Below, one piece after another: positions 1-7,059 of a DNA stretch of 15,619 nt. Below the pieces are notes generated by a model. The model did not search any database. It saw nothing but the letters and a program-made list of their open reading frames with translations, and was not told the DNA's origin. Both the position numbers and the translations under genes were made by a program. The stretch covers positions 1-15,619 of the forward strand of contig JAUNPT010000036.1 of NCBI GenBank assembly GCA_030536565.1, given 5' to 3'. The DNA is from Eubacteriales bacterium (GTDB lineage: Bacteria > Bacillota > Clostridia > Lachnospirales > Lachnospiraceae). How positions within the stretch are numbered: the first letter of the stretch is position 1; the number at the start of each line of letters is the position of its first letter.

Positions 1-407
1 ACAGCCGCATATTCATTATCACTATACTTGTCTACACCCTCAAGAACCTTTTGTTTCATTTCATCTGTCTTTTTCTCGTATTCCAGTTTTTTCTCTGGAT
101 TTTCCTCATTCTCTGCCATATATTTATACATCACCCAGCTGCATTTATCATTATATACATAAGCAACCTGCCAGTACTTGTCATATATCGGGTCATAACA
201 ATCATAGAGTGTAAGGTTTTCATACATACCAGCGTAATCGCCCTCGCTTATGTCATTCTCTATCATTCGTACATAGTTAGTATCATTATTCCAGCTTATT
301 TCCTCCTGTATGTTGTCAAAGGTGTACATAACCAACTGAACCGTAATAAGCAGTAAAATAATTGACACAACCACTTTTATTATAATATTCTTTATTCTCT
401 TATCCAT
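1..407 (-). CDS. Membrane-anchored protein of unknown function, third paralog of a tandem trio (partial, 3' end outside window)
   Basis: An open frame begins at ATG 407-405 and stays open to the window edge, about 135 codons, so the C-terminus is missing. It was read directly from the sequence. A G-rich stretch (GTGGGGAAC) a few bases upstream can serve as ribosome binding site. The protein starts MDKRIKNIIIK and continues straight into one hydrophobic helix (about residues 8-29). A charged, probably extracytoplasmic domain follows, with the motif SEGDYAGMYE then YDKYWQ (about residues 53-80). The same arrangement occurs in the gene at 1123-1884 (NGDYAGMSEY ... YDKYTQ) and, more weakly, in the gene at 392-1126 (QGRYGELHKY ... 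YKYSQ), so the three are paralogs. This copy has no N-terminal zinc ribbon. Its start overlaps the upstream gene by 16 bases, which suggests translational coupling. Function is unknown; no enzymatic motif is visible. Confidence 0.8.
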   Translation of the reverse strand, partial: MDKRIKNIIIKVVVSIILLLITVQLVMYTFDNIQEEISWNNDTNYVRMIENDISEGDYAGMYENLTLYDCYDPIYDKYWQVAYVYNDKCSWVMYKYMAENEENPEKKLEYEKKTDEMKQKVLEGVDKYSDNEYAA

Positions 408-1126
408 TGATAGTTCCCCACAAACCACTGATCAATCTTGTTTTCGTCAAGATATGCACCATTTTTTACAGCTTCAATTTCTTCCTCTGAAACATTAAGC
501 CAGCCAACTAAAAAATCTTCCATCTGGGAAGCCATATCCTGCATACGCTCCATATTATCTGCATCAGGCTTATCATATATACCAATCTCCATAGAAAGAA
601 TATCCTCTGCCCGGCTTACCACATAGCTTGCCGACCATTCATACATCTCTTCATGATTCAGATACTTTTCAATAAACTCGTCACGCTTTATCTGAAAATC
701 TTCAAACTCATAATAATACAATGCCATCTGGGAGTATTTGTAATCATCCGTACCAAACAGTCCATACTTGTCCATATATTTATGCAGCTCGCCATATCTG
801 CCTTGGCTATACAGCTGCTCCATCCTCTCCTCACTGTCTGACGTCCTTGTAAATTCCCAGCCATTGCCCAAAACTAAATATGAGACAAATGAAACAACAG
901 TACTTATAACGAATAAAAATATATTACCTGCCATAACCCACGTTGCAATACCGTTAACAATGTCAACCTTGTTCTTTTTAAGTGTTTCTCTTTTAAGCTT
1001 TTTGTTATGGCTTAACATCTGCTGCACTTTATCAAAAAATGCATTTCCTGCCCTATTCACGCTGCCGCAATATGGACATTTTCTATCTAATTCAGATATT
1101 GGCGCACCACAATGGTTACATTTCAT
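392..1126 (-). CDS. Zinc-ribbon, single-TM membrane protein of unknown function (middle paralog)
   Basis: A 244-residue protein. Residues 1-20 form a zinc ribbon with four cysteines spaced C-x2-C-x10-C-x2-C (C3, C6, C17, C20). A lysine-rich, probably cytoplasmic linker (about 33-55) follows, then one membrane helix (about 59-87). The rest is an acidic domain that by the positive-inside rule should lie outside the membrane. That domain holds the repeat also seen in the neighbours (QGRYGELHKYMDKYG, about 107-121) and a C-terminal segment (LNVSEEEIEAV ... AYLDENK) resembling the end of the 1123-1884 product (LGLTDEEYDSL ... AYTEDSL). The ATG overlaps the upstream stop as ATGA, so the two are almost certainly translated together. 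The general plan (cytoplasmic zinc ribbon, TM helix, external domain) is known from TcaA/YvbJ-type Firmicute proteins, but I do not recognise the external domain. Zinc binding is expected from the cysteines; the role is unknown. Confidence 0.85.
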   Translation of the reverse strand: MKCNHCGAPISELDRKCPYCGSVNRAGNAFFDKVQQMLSHNKKLKRETLKKNKVDIVNGIATWVMAGNIFLFVISTVVSFVSYLVLGNGWEFTRTSDSEERMEQLYSQGRYGELHKYMDKYGLFGTDDYKYSQMALYYYEFEDFQIKRDEFIEKYLNHEEMYEWSASYVVSRAEDILSMEIGIYDKPDADNMERMQDMASQMEDFLVGWLNVSEEEIEAVKNGAYLDENKIDQWFVGNYQWIRE

Positions 1127-1884
1127 TGCCCTAGTATCCTCCCCGCTAAAATTTCTGAAATTTCGTTAAGGCTGTCCTCCGTATAAGCTTCCATCTTGTA
1201 TAAGCTGTCATACTCTTCATCTGTCAAGCCCAGCTTCTCTTTCAAACTAATCTTTATTTCATCAATAAATGTACTGATAATCTGCTCATTTCCAAGGGGT
1301 GCCCTGTCGCTTACCACAATCTCGCTATCCTTTATTATCTTAAATGAGCCCTTAAGTATCCAGTTCACATAACCGGATATGAATTTCTCCCTGCTGTCGC
1401 TGCTGTAATTTCCTGTTTTTACATCAACAATCATATTCCAGTATTCCTCATTTTTTACAACAACATCATAAATATCTGTTATCTGGGTATATTTATCATA
1501 CCTGCTCTGATAAACCGTTGCTTTAGTTTTATCCACATATTCACTCATCCCAGCATAATCGCCATTGTTTAACAGTTCCTGCAGTGCATTTTCAACCATC
1601 TCATTTTCTGACGAGGCTTTATTATTGGCGGCATTTGACATAATAAATACCCCAATAACAACAATAATAAGAACAGGTATGGACAAAAGCACCACCTTTA
1701 CAATAAGTCTGCTGGCTGCTCTCTTTATTGTTTCAGGCAGCCTTTTTATATACTGCTTTTCCCTGTTCAAGCTGTCGTATGTATCCTGCTTATAATTTTC
1801 CAACGCCTCCTTATTCTCGGCGCCGCAGTATGGACACGCAAGCCGTCCCTTATCATATTCTCCTCCACAATTAGGACATTTCAA
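1123..1884 (-). CDS. Zinc-ribbon, single-TM membrane protein of unknown function (first paralog, TTG start)
   Basis: I place the start at TTG 1884-1882, giving 253 residues beginning MKCPNCGG. The cysteines then fall at 3, 6, 17 and 20, exactly as in the downstream paralog, and the G-rich block AAAAGGGGGGAAAGGG lies just upstream. A frame start at TTG 1905 would add seven residues (MQKGGKG) made from that ribosome binding region and from the thrS terminator tail. Domains: zinc ribbon 1-20; basic linker to about 60; one membrane helix (about 62-83); then an acidic, probably external domain. That domain carries NNGDYAGMSEYVDKTK (about 105-120), YDKYTQ, and a C-terminal LGLTDEEYDSL segment shared with the middle paralog. 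The stop overlaps the next ATG by 4 bases. No promoter of its own fits in the 56 bases after the thrS stop. Function unknown; a sensor or envelope-associated role is only a guess from the topology. Confidence 0.85.
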   Translation of the reverse strand: MKCPNCGGEYDKGRLACPYCGAENKEALENYKQDTYDSLNREKQYIKRLPETIKRAASRLIVKVVLLSIPVLIIVVIGVFIMSNAANNKASSENEMVENALQELLNNGDYAGMSEYVDKTKATVYQSRYDKYTQITDIYDVVVKNEEYWNMIVDVKTGNYSSDSREKFISGYVNWILKGSFKIIKDSEIVVSDRAPLGNEQIISTFIDEIKISLKEKLGLTDEEYDSLYKMEAYTEDSLNEISEILAGRILGQ

Positions 1885-1903
1885 ACCCTTTCCCCCCTTT
1901 TGC

Positions 1904-1935
1904 AAAAAGAGGCTGCCCTTTTAAAGGCAACCTCT
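1904..1935 (-). terminator. Intrinsic terminator after thrS
   Basis: Read on the minus strand, AGAGGTTGCC (1935-1926) pairs with GGCAGCCTCT (1917-1908) as a 10-bp stem with one G-U wobble and an 8-base loop. A short run of four more U follows before a G. It begins 5 bases after the thrS stop. The U tract is short, so termination may be incomplete; the zinc-ribbon genes start about 20 bases further on. Confidence 0.85.
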
Positions 1936-1940
1936 CAATA

Positions 1941-3893
1941 TTATTCCTGTGGTTTAATCTCTCTAATTTCCTTTGTTCTGATTTCCTTACAGATTTCATC
2001 AACAAATGTAGAAAGAGGCTTCTGTCCTTCATCTCCCTCATATCTGCTTCTTACAGAGACAAGGCCTGCCTCCTGCTCTTTCTCACCAACTACAAGCATA
2101 TAAGGAATCCTGTTAAGTCTTGCCTCACGGATTTTATAACCAATCTTTTCAGCACGTGTATCTACTGTAGCATCAATTCCATTCTTCTTAAGCTCTGCAA
2201 GAATACTTTCTGCATAATCTGCATACTTATCTGAAATTGGAAGCACTCTTACCTGCTCTGGGCACAGCCATGTTGGGAACATTCCTGCATATTTTTCAAT
2301 TAACCATGCAAGAGTTCTCTCATAGCAGCCAATAGATGTTCTATGGATAATGTATGGTCTTTTCTTTTCGCCATTCTCATCAATATAATACATATCAAAC
2401 TGCTCAGCGATAAGTGAATCCCACTGAATTGTAATCATTGTGTCTTCCTTGCCATAAACATTTTTAGCATTAATATCAAGCTTAGGGCCATAGAATGCAG
2501 CCTCTCCAACGTCCTCTGTAAATGGAATTTCAAGCTCCTGAAGCATTGCTCGGATATGGCCTTCCATGTAATCCCATTCCTCAGGCGTACCAATATATTT
2601 CTCTGTGTCAGCCGGATCCCATTTTGAAAGATGATATGTCACGTCCTCCTCCAGCCCTAAGGTCTGCAGGCAGTACTGTGCAAGAGCAATACAATCCTTA
2701 AACTCCTTAACCATCTGGTCTGGACGGACAATCAAATGTCCCTCGGAAATTGTAAACTGTCTGACTCTTGTAAGTCCATGCATTTCACCTGAATCCTCGT
2801 TACGGAAAAGTGTTGAAGTTTCCCCATATCTGCAAGGAAGGTCTCTGTAGCTTTTCTGACTTGCCTTATATACATAATACTGGAATGGACATGTCATCGG
2901 ACGAAGTGCAAATACTTCCTTATCCTTTTCCTCGTCGCCAAGTACAAACATACCGTCCTTATAATGATCCCAGTGTCCTGAAATCTTGTAAAGGTCTGAT
3001 TTTGCCATAAGCGGAGTCCTGGTTCTCATATATCCACGGCTTGTTTCTTCATCTTCAATCCATCTTTGTAATCTCTGGATTATCTTAACACCATTCGGCA
3101 TAATAAGAGGAAGTCCCTGTCCAATAACATCAACTGTTGTGAACAGCTCCATCTCACGACCAAGCTTGTTATGGTCTCTTAACTTAATATTTTCAAGATA
3201 CTCTAAATACTCTTCTAATTCTGCCTTTTTTGCAAATGCCGTACCATATATTCTTGTGAGCATCTTATTCTTTTCTGAACCTCTCCAGTACGCACCTGAC
3301 GATGAAATAAGCTTAAATGCCTTAATTGGCTTAGTGCTCATTAAATGAGGTCCTGCACAAAGGTCTGTGAAATCTCCCTGGCTGTAGAAGCTGATAACTG
3401 CATCTTCTGGAAGGTCATTAATTAACTCTGCCTTATATGGTTCATTTCTCTCTTCCATGAACTTAATTGCCTCAGCACGTGGAAGCTCAAATCTCTTAAT
3501 TTCCGCACCTTCTTTGATAATCTTTTTCATCTCTGCCTCAATTTTATCAAGGTCTTCTCTTGAAAATGATGCATGGTCAAAATCATAATAGAAGCCAGTT
3601 TCAATTGATGGCCCAATGGCAAGCTTTGCCTCTGGATATAATCTCTTAACAGCCTCTGCAAGAACATGTGAGCATGTATGTCTGTATGCCGCAAGTCCTT
3701 CTGCATCATTACATGTAAGGATACTTAATTCGCAGTCGCTGTCTACTACTGTTCTTAAATCAACAACTTCTCCGTTAACTTCGCCGGCTGTAGCCATTCT
3801 AGCAAGTCCTTCGCTGATATCTGTTGCAATATCAATTACTGACATTGCCTGTGAATATTCTTTTACTGAACCATCTTTTAATGTAATCTTCAT
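1941..3893 (-). CDS. thrS: Threonyl-tRNA synthetase
   Basis: A 650-residue class II aminoacyl-tRNA synthetase that joins threonine to tRNA-Thr in the cytoplasm. Domain order is full length: TGS domain (1-60, MKITLKDGS...); editing (tRNA-SAD) domain with the zinc-type residues HTCSH (H72, H76) and CAGPH (C179, H183); class II catalytic core with RPMTCPFQ, the motif 2 stretch TLFRNEDSGEMHGLTRVRQF and IHRTSIGCYERTLAWLIE; and a C-terminal anticodon-binding domain starting near VRVLPISDKY. The start is ATG 3893-3891, placed by the strong site AAGGAGGATTT directly before it and by the normal TGS N-terminus. A longer frame reaching 3974 would translate the T-box and terminator and is not credible. 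Expression is controlled by the threonine T-box leader upstream, and transcription should end at the hairpin at 1904-1935. No odd residues were seen. Confidence 0.97.
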   Translation of the reverse strand: MKITLKDGSVKEYSQAMSVIDIATDISEGLARMATAGEVNGEVVDLRTVVDSDCELSILTCNDAEGLAAYRHTCSHVLAEAVKRLYPEAKLAIGPSIETGFYYDFDHASFSREDLDKIEAEMKKIIKEGAEIKRFELPRAEAIKFMEERNEPYKAELINDLPEDAVISFYSQGDFTDLCAGPHLMSTKPIKAFKLISSSGAYWRGSEKNKMLTRIYGTAFAKKAELEEYLEYLENIKLRDHNKLGREMELFTTVDVIGQGLPLIMPNGVKIIQRLQRWIEDEETSRGYMRTRTPLMAKSDLYKISGHWDHYKDGMFVLGDEEKDKEVFALRPMTCPFQYYVYKASQKSYRDLPCRYGETSTLFRNEDSGEMHGLTRVRQFTISEGHLIVRPDQMVKEFKDCIALAQYCLQTLGLEEDVTYHLSKWDPADTEKYIGTPEEWDYMEGHIRAMLQELEIPFTEDVGEAAFYGPKLDINAKNVYGKEDTMITIQWDSLIAEQFDMYYIDENGEKKRPYIIHRTSIGCYERTLAWLIEKYAGMFPTWLCPEQVRVLPISDKYADYAESILAELKKNGIDATVDTRAEKIGYKIREARLNRIPYMLVVGEKEQEAGLVSVRSRYEGDEGQKPLSTFVDEICKEIRTKEIREIKPQE

Positions 3894-3913
3894 AAATCCT
3901 CCTTGTTTTGCAT

Positions 3914-3950
3914 AAAAAATCCCGAGCTGTAGTATATCTACAGCCCGGGA
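3914..3950 (-). terminator. T-box-controlled attenuator terminator of thrS
   Basis: Minus-strand TCCCGGGCTGTAG (3950-3938) pairs with CTACAGCTCGGGA (3932-3920), a 13-bp stem with one wobble and a 5-base loop, followed by six U (3919-3914). It lies between the T-box sequence and the thrS ribosome binding site, where a T-box antiterminator must compete with it. It ends about 20 bases before the thrS start. Confidence 0.93.
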
Positions 3951-4213
3951 CGAAAAATCAATTCGCGGTTCCACCCTGCTTGCTTAACAGCCAGCCATCA
4001 CCTGTTTTAGATGATTCATGGCCATCAAACCACTCAAACGATTATAACGGAATCACCGGCCTGGATTAGAGGCACTCCGAGGTAGTCTTCACATACTTTC
4101 CCGTAAGATACTTGCACCTTTCATATCTCTCTCTGAACGCTTCCGCATGCTACTCGTCTCATCAACGCATTATTTTTATATTATCTAAAATCATTTGTTC
4201 TTGTACTTCGAAC
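3914..4213 (-). promoter_or_regulatory. Threonine T-box riboswitch (thrS leader)
   Basis: This roughly 300-base leader fills the long gap between thrS and ktrA. On the minus strand it shows the conserved T-box AGGGTGGAACCGCG (3977-3964), the part that binds the tRNA acceptor end in the antiterminator, followed by a strong terminator. At its 5' side is the Stem I start GTTGATGAGACGAGTAGC, with the GATGAG and AGTA elements typical of the class. The 3' side of the specifier loop reads GAAGACTACC. Both ACT (4086-4084) and ACC (4083-4081) are threonine codons, so the specifier is threonine whichever triplet is used. By family knowledge, uncharged tRNA-Thr pairs with specifier and T-box, stabilises the antiterminator and turns thrS on. 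The exact Stem I fold was not computed. Confidence 0.93.
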
Positions 4214-4219
4214 ATCTAA

Positions 4220-4247
4220 AGTATAGCATCTAAAAACTGTTTGTCAA
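4220..4247 (-). promoter_or_regulatory. thrS promoter
   Basis: On the minus strand, -35 TTGACA (4247-4242), a 16-base spacer and -10 TATACT (4225-4220), with a TG one base before the -10 (TGCTATACT, extended -10). Transcription should begin near 4213, giving the complete T-box leader. It lies about 50 bases beyond the ktrA stop, and no clear terminator separates the two. Confidence 0.85.
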
Positions 4248-4294
4248 TAAATAATCCAAGAATTTTTTCCTTACAATTTTTATCAGATAACAGT

Positions 4295-4945
4295 TTATAT
4301 CCTCTTAACCAGCTTCTTCAAACTATTCTGGTCACTGATAACCTTAATATGGTCTCCTGAGGCAAAGCTGTAATCCGCAGATGGCATGATAATTGTCTCA
4401 CCGCCAGATACGATACCTATAATATTCACATTATAATTTGCTCGTACGTTAATTTCACGAATAGTCTTTCCAACCCATTCCTTCACGATAGGCACCTCAT
4501 AAATTGAGTATTCATCTGTAAGCTCAACGAAATCAAAGACATGGTCTGCACTGCATTTCATAGCAAGATTATATGCTATATCACGATCCGGATAAATAAC
4601 TTCATCTGCACCATTCTTCAACAGGAACTTTGCCTGTATATCCCTGCTGGCTGTACTGATAACATACTTTCCGCCTAATTCCTTTACCAGACTGGTTACT
4701 TCTAAGCTGTTCTGAAAATTTTCCGCAATACATACAATAATAATATCAAAATTTCCAATACCAAGGCTTTTTAATACATCCGGATTAGTGCAGTCCCCTA
4801 CTCTTGCACTTGTCACCTGTGTAAACAAATCCCTGATATGTTCTTCATTATTATCCACAATCATGACCTCATTCTGCATTGCGACAAGTCTATGACACAA
4901 ATGATGACCAAATTTACCCGTTCCAATAATTAAAATTGTTTTCAT
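4295..4945 (-). CDS. ktrA: Ktr/Trk-type K+ uptake regulatory subunit (RCK protein)
   Basis: A 216-residue cytoplasmic protein with an RCK_N (TrkA-N) Rossmann domain and a C-terminal RCK_C (TrkA-C) domain. The nucleotide-binding loop is GTGKFG (8-13), with an acidic residue after the second strand (VMIVDNN, D31). RCK_C begins around residue 135 (YSIYEVPIVKEWVGKTI) and ends IKVISDQNSLKKL. Such proteins form rings under KtrB and gate K+ uptake in response to adenine nucleotides; many also bind c-di-AMP at RCK_C. The start is ATG 4945-4943 with GGAG upstream; a frame start at 4972 would add nine residues with no better site. The gene follows ktrB after 87 bases that contain an inverted repeat. 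Single-RCK length and pairing with the 449-residue channel fit KtrA/KtrC rather than the double-domain TrkA. Confidence 0.93.
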   Translation of the reverse strand: MKTILIIGTGKFGHHLCHRLVAMQNEVMIVDNNEEHIRDLFTQVTSARVGDCTNPDVLKSLGIGNFDIIIVCIAENFQNSLEVTSLVKELGGKYVISTASRDIQAKFLLKNGADEVIYPDRDIAYNLAMKCSADHVFDFVELTDEYSIYEVPIVKEWVGKTIREINVRANYNVNIIGIVSGGETIIMPSADYSFASGDHIKVISDQNSLKKLVKRI

Positions 4946-4966
4946 ATTAATCTCCAATCCGCTGCA

Positions 4967-4985
4967 CACCACAAGCCTTGTGGTG
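4967..4985 (-). repeat. Short inverted repeat between ktrB and ktrA
   Basis: CACCACAAG and CTTGTGGTG form a near-perfect 19-base palindrome around a single central base, so a stem of about 7-8 bp with a small loop can form in the ktrB-ktrA mRNA. It has no U tract on the minus strand and lies about 20 bases before the ktrA start. It is better read as an mRNA processing, stability or translation element than as a terminator. Confidence 0.5.
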
Positions 4986-5032
4986 CTGGCACAATATTTA
5001 TAAAATAAGTAATTCCATTTTTATTAACAGTA

Positions 5033-6382
5033 TTATCCCACATTGATATTTTCTACTGGATATCTTACAGCTGCCGCCTTTTTCTTATGTGCAAACGACA
5101 ACGCAAACGTCATGCTTCCAATTCTTCCCGTATACATCAAAAAAATAATGACCCACCTTGAAGCTGGAATAAGTGCCCTTGTAATTCCTGTTGATAAGCC
5201 TACTGTTCCTATTGCTGAAAACACCTCCAGCATTAAATCTTCCAAATCAAAAATCTGTATACTGCTGATAATCAGCATAGCTGTAACCGCCATGAATAAA
5301 TTGAGACAAAATACCATGCTGGCTTTCTTAATGCCTTCATCATCAATCCTTCTTCCCAGAATATTACAACCTGACTTATTACGTATATTTGACCATACAT
5401 AAAATGCCACTACTACTATCGTTGTTGTTTTAATACCACCTGCTGTTGAACCCGGACTTCCGCCTATGAACATAAGAATTACTGTTAAAAACTTGCCTGC
5501 CTGTGTCATAGCCCCCAAATCAATTGTGTTAAAGCCCGCCGTTCTTGCTGTAACCGACGCAAAAAGTGATGTAAGAACAGTATTCTTTGCAGACATTCCT
5601 GCCATAAGATTACCATGCTCAAACATTGAAAACAGCAATGCACCGCCAAATGTCAGCAAACAGGAGCTTATAATTACAATCTTTGTATGAAGACTATATT
5701 TTTTGAAATGAAATTTATTTCTGTATAAATCCTCCCATACAATAAAGCCAAGACCTCCAATAGTAATCAGGCTCATAATCACAACATTTACAACTACATC
5801 ATCATAATAGGTAACCAGCGATGAATACAGACCATATTCGCCCATAAGGTCAAAACCCGCATTACAAAATGCTGAAATAGAATGAAAAACGCCAAAATAT
5901 ATACCCTTTATCCAGCCAACCTTCGGTATGAACCTGACTGCCAGACACACTGCACCAATACCCTCAAACAGCACAGTGGCTACAAGAATATTTTTTACAA
6001 GCTTAACGACTCCCGCAAGTCTCATGGAACTGACGCTCTCCTGAATCAAATCCCTTTTTGCCAGCCCAATCCTTTTCTTTAAGAAAAATGCAAACAATAC
6101 ACCCATTGTTACAAAGCCAAGACCACCTATCTGAATAAGCAGCAGTATAACAATCTGTCCAAACGTCGTCCAGTATGTAAATGTATCTACTACCACAAGT
6201 CCTGTCACACAGGCAGCACTTGTCGCTGTGAATACAGCATCAGAAAATGATGTCCACTGTCCGGATTTGCTTGCAATTGGAAGCATTAAAAGAAGTGCTC
6301 CTGCAAGAATTGTAAGAAAAAATCCCAGTGCAATAGTCTGTGCGTGAGACATTCTTGTGTTTTTTAGTTTTTTAAATAACAT
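5033..6382 (-). CDS. ktrB: Ktr/Trk-type potassium (K+) transporter membrane subunit
   Basis: A 449-residue integral membrane protein of the TrkH/KtrB superfamily that conducts K+ (often coupled to Na+) into the cell. It has the four M1-P-M2 repeats with a filter glycine in each P-loop: VTGL (59-62), CNAGFD (173-178), RTAGFN (280-285) and TVGLSTG (393-399). The gating stretch after the third P-loop is also present (GGSPGSTAGGIKTTT, about 307-321). The length is normal for KtrB. The ATG is preceded by GGAG about nine bases away. The gene lies 15 bases downstream of the HAD phosphatase gene and 87 bases upstream of ktrA, so all are probably on one transcript started before corA. Nothing is missing. 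Confidence 0.95.
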   Translation of the reverse strand: MLFKKLKNTRMSHAQTIALGFFLTILAGALLLMLPIASKSGQWTSFSDAVFTATSAACVTGLVVVDTFTYWTTFGQIVILLLIQIGGLGFVTMGVLFAFFLKKRIGLAKRDLIQESVSSMRLAGVVKLVKNILVATVLFEGIGAVCLAVRFIPKVGWIKGIYFGVFHSISAFCNAGFDLMGEYGLYSSLVTYYDDVVVNVVIMSLITIGGLGFIVWEDLYRNKFHFKKYSLHTKIVIISSCLLTFGGALLFSMFEHGNLMAGMSAKNTVLTSLFASVTARTAGFNTIDLGAMTQAGKFLTVILMFIGGSPGSTAGGIKTTTIVVVAFYVWSNIRNKSGCNILGRRIDDEGIKKASMVFCLNLFMAVTAMLIISSIQIFDLEDLMLEVFSAIGTVGLSTGITRALIPASRWVIIFLMYTGRIGSMTFALSFAHKKKAAAVRYPVENINVG

Positions 6383-6397
6383 CTTAAATACTCCATT

Positions 6398-7054
6398 CTA
6401 GTGTATAATCATATCCAGCAGCTCCGATGGTTTATCTATAATAGTAACGTCCTTAAGCTTCTCCAATTCAGCCCGCTCACAAAAACCCCAGCTGACTATA
6501 ACACCATTCATTCCGGCATTTCTGGCAGTTTCATAATCAACGCCTGAATCCCCCACATATATACAGTTTCCTATATCCGAACCTAATTCCTGCACAGCCT
6601 TTAATACCATATCCGGAGCTGGTTTTTTCTTAATATCATCAGACTGTCCGATTGTGACCATAATAAGTTCATCAAAAAAATGTTCCTTGAGCTTTATAAC
6701 TGCCTGATTATTTTTATTTGAAACAATTGCAGTCTTAAAGCCCTCACGTTTTAAATATTCCAAAACCTCCACCACTCCTTCATAAGGGCGTGTCTTTACA
6801 ATACAGTTATCTGTATAAAACTCTTTAAAAGCATTAAATACATTTTCAAAATCCGGATTATCCATTCCGTCAGGTATTGCTCTTTTAATGAGGTTTCTAA
6901 TTCCATTACCAACCATTTTTCTGACTGCATCAACGCAATGCTGCGGATATCCAAACAGCCTGACTGCATAATTAACTCCATCTGTCAAATCTTCAATTGT
7001 ATATAACAGGGTTCCATCTAAATCAAAAATCACTGTATCAATCATTGTATCCAT
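6398..7054 (-). CDS. HAD-superfamily phosphatase, phosphoglycolate phosphatase/PpaX-like
   Basis: A 218-residue soluble hydrolase of the HAD subfamily with a helical cap after motif I. Motif I is FDLDGTLL (D11 nucleophile, D13), motif II Ser112 in IVSNK, motif III lysine in IKKKPAPD (about 143-144), and motif IV VGDSGVDYETA (D169, D173). The best family match is Gph/PpaX-type, acting on phosphoglycolate, pyrophosphate or related small phosphates; the substrate cannot be fixed from sequence. The ATG at 7054 is only two bases from an AAAGG; ATG 7045 (MIDTVIFDLDGT) has longer spacing and a more typical N-terminus, so the start may be three residues shorter. The gene starts 5 bases after the corA stop and ends 15 bases before ktrB, so it is an operon member between two ion transporters. 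Confidence 0.9.
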   Translation of the reverse strand: MDTMIDTVIFDLDGTLLYTIEDLTDGVNYAVRLFGYPQHCVDAVRKMVGNGIRNLIKRAIPDGMDNPDFENVFNAFKEFYTDNCIVKTRPYEGVVEVLEYLKREGFKTAIVSNKNNQAVIKLKEHFFDELIMVTIGQSDDIKKKPAPDMVLKAVQELGSDIGNCIYVGDSGVDYETARNAGMNGVIVSWGFCERAELEKLKDVTIIDKPSELLDMIIH

Positions 7055-7059
7055 ATCCT

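Noticed and set aside
51..356. 101-codon hydrophobic plus-strand open frame that looks like a membrane protein
   Set aside because: The minus strand here holds the third paralog with a shared motif and a start coupled to the previous gene; the hydrophobicity is a frame-shadow effect of T-rich antisense DNA.
768..1169. 133-codon plus-strand open frame
   Set aside because: It is antisense to the zinc-ribbon genes, whose motifs, paralogy and overlaps are convincing; no supporting start signal.
3894..3974. Extended thrS N-terminus of 27 residues
   Set aside because: It would translate the T-box terminator hairpin and U tract; the ATG at 3893 has a near-perfect ribosome binding site and the standard TGS start.
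4246..4294. Terminator after ktrA
   Set aside because: I looked for a GC stem with a U run in this AT-rich stretch and found none that is convincing.
4967..4985. Intrinsic terminator between ktrB and ktrA
   Set aside because: There is no U run after the stem on the minus strand; it is kept only as an inverted repeat.
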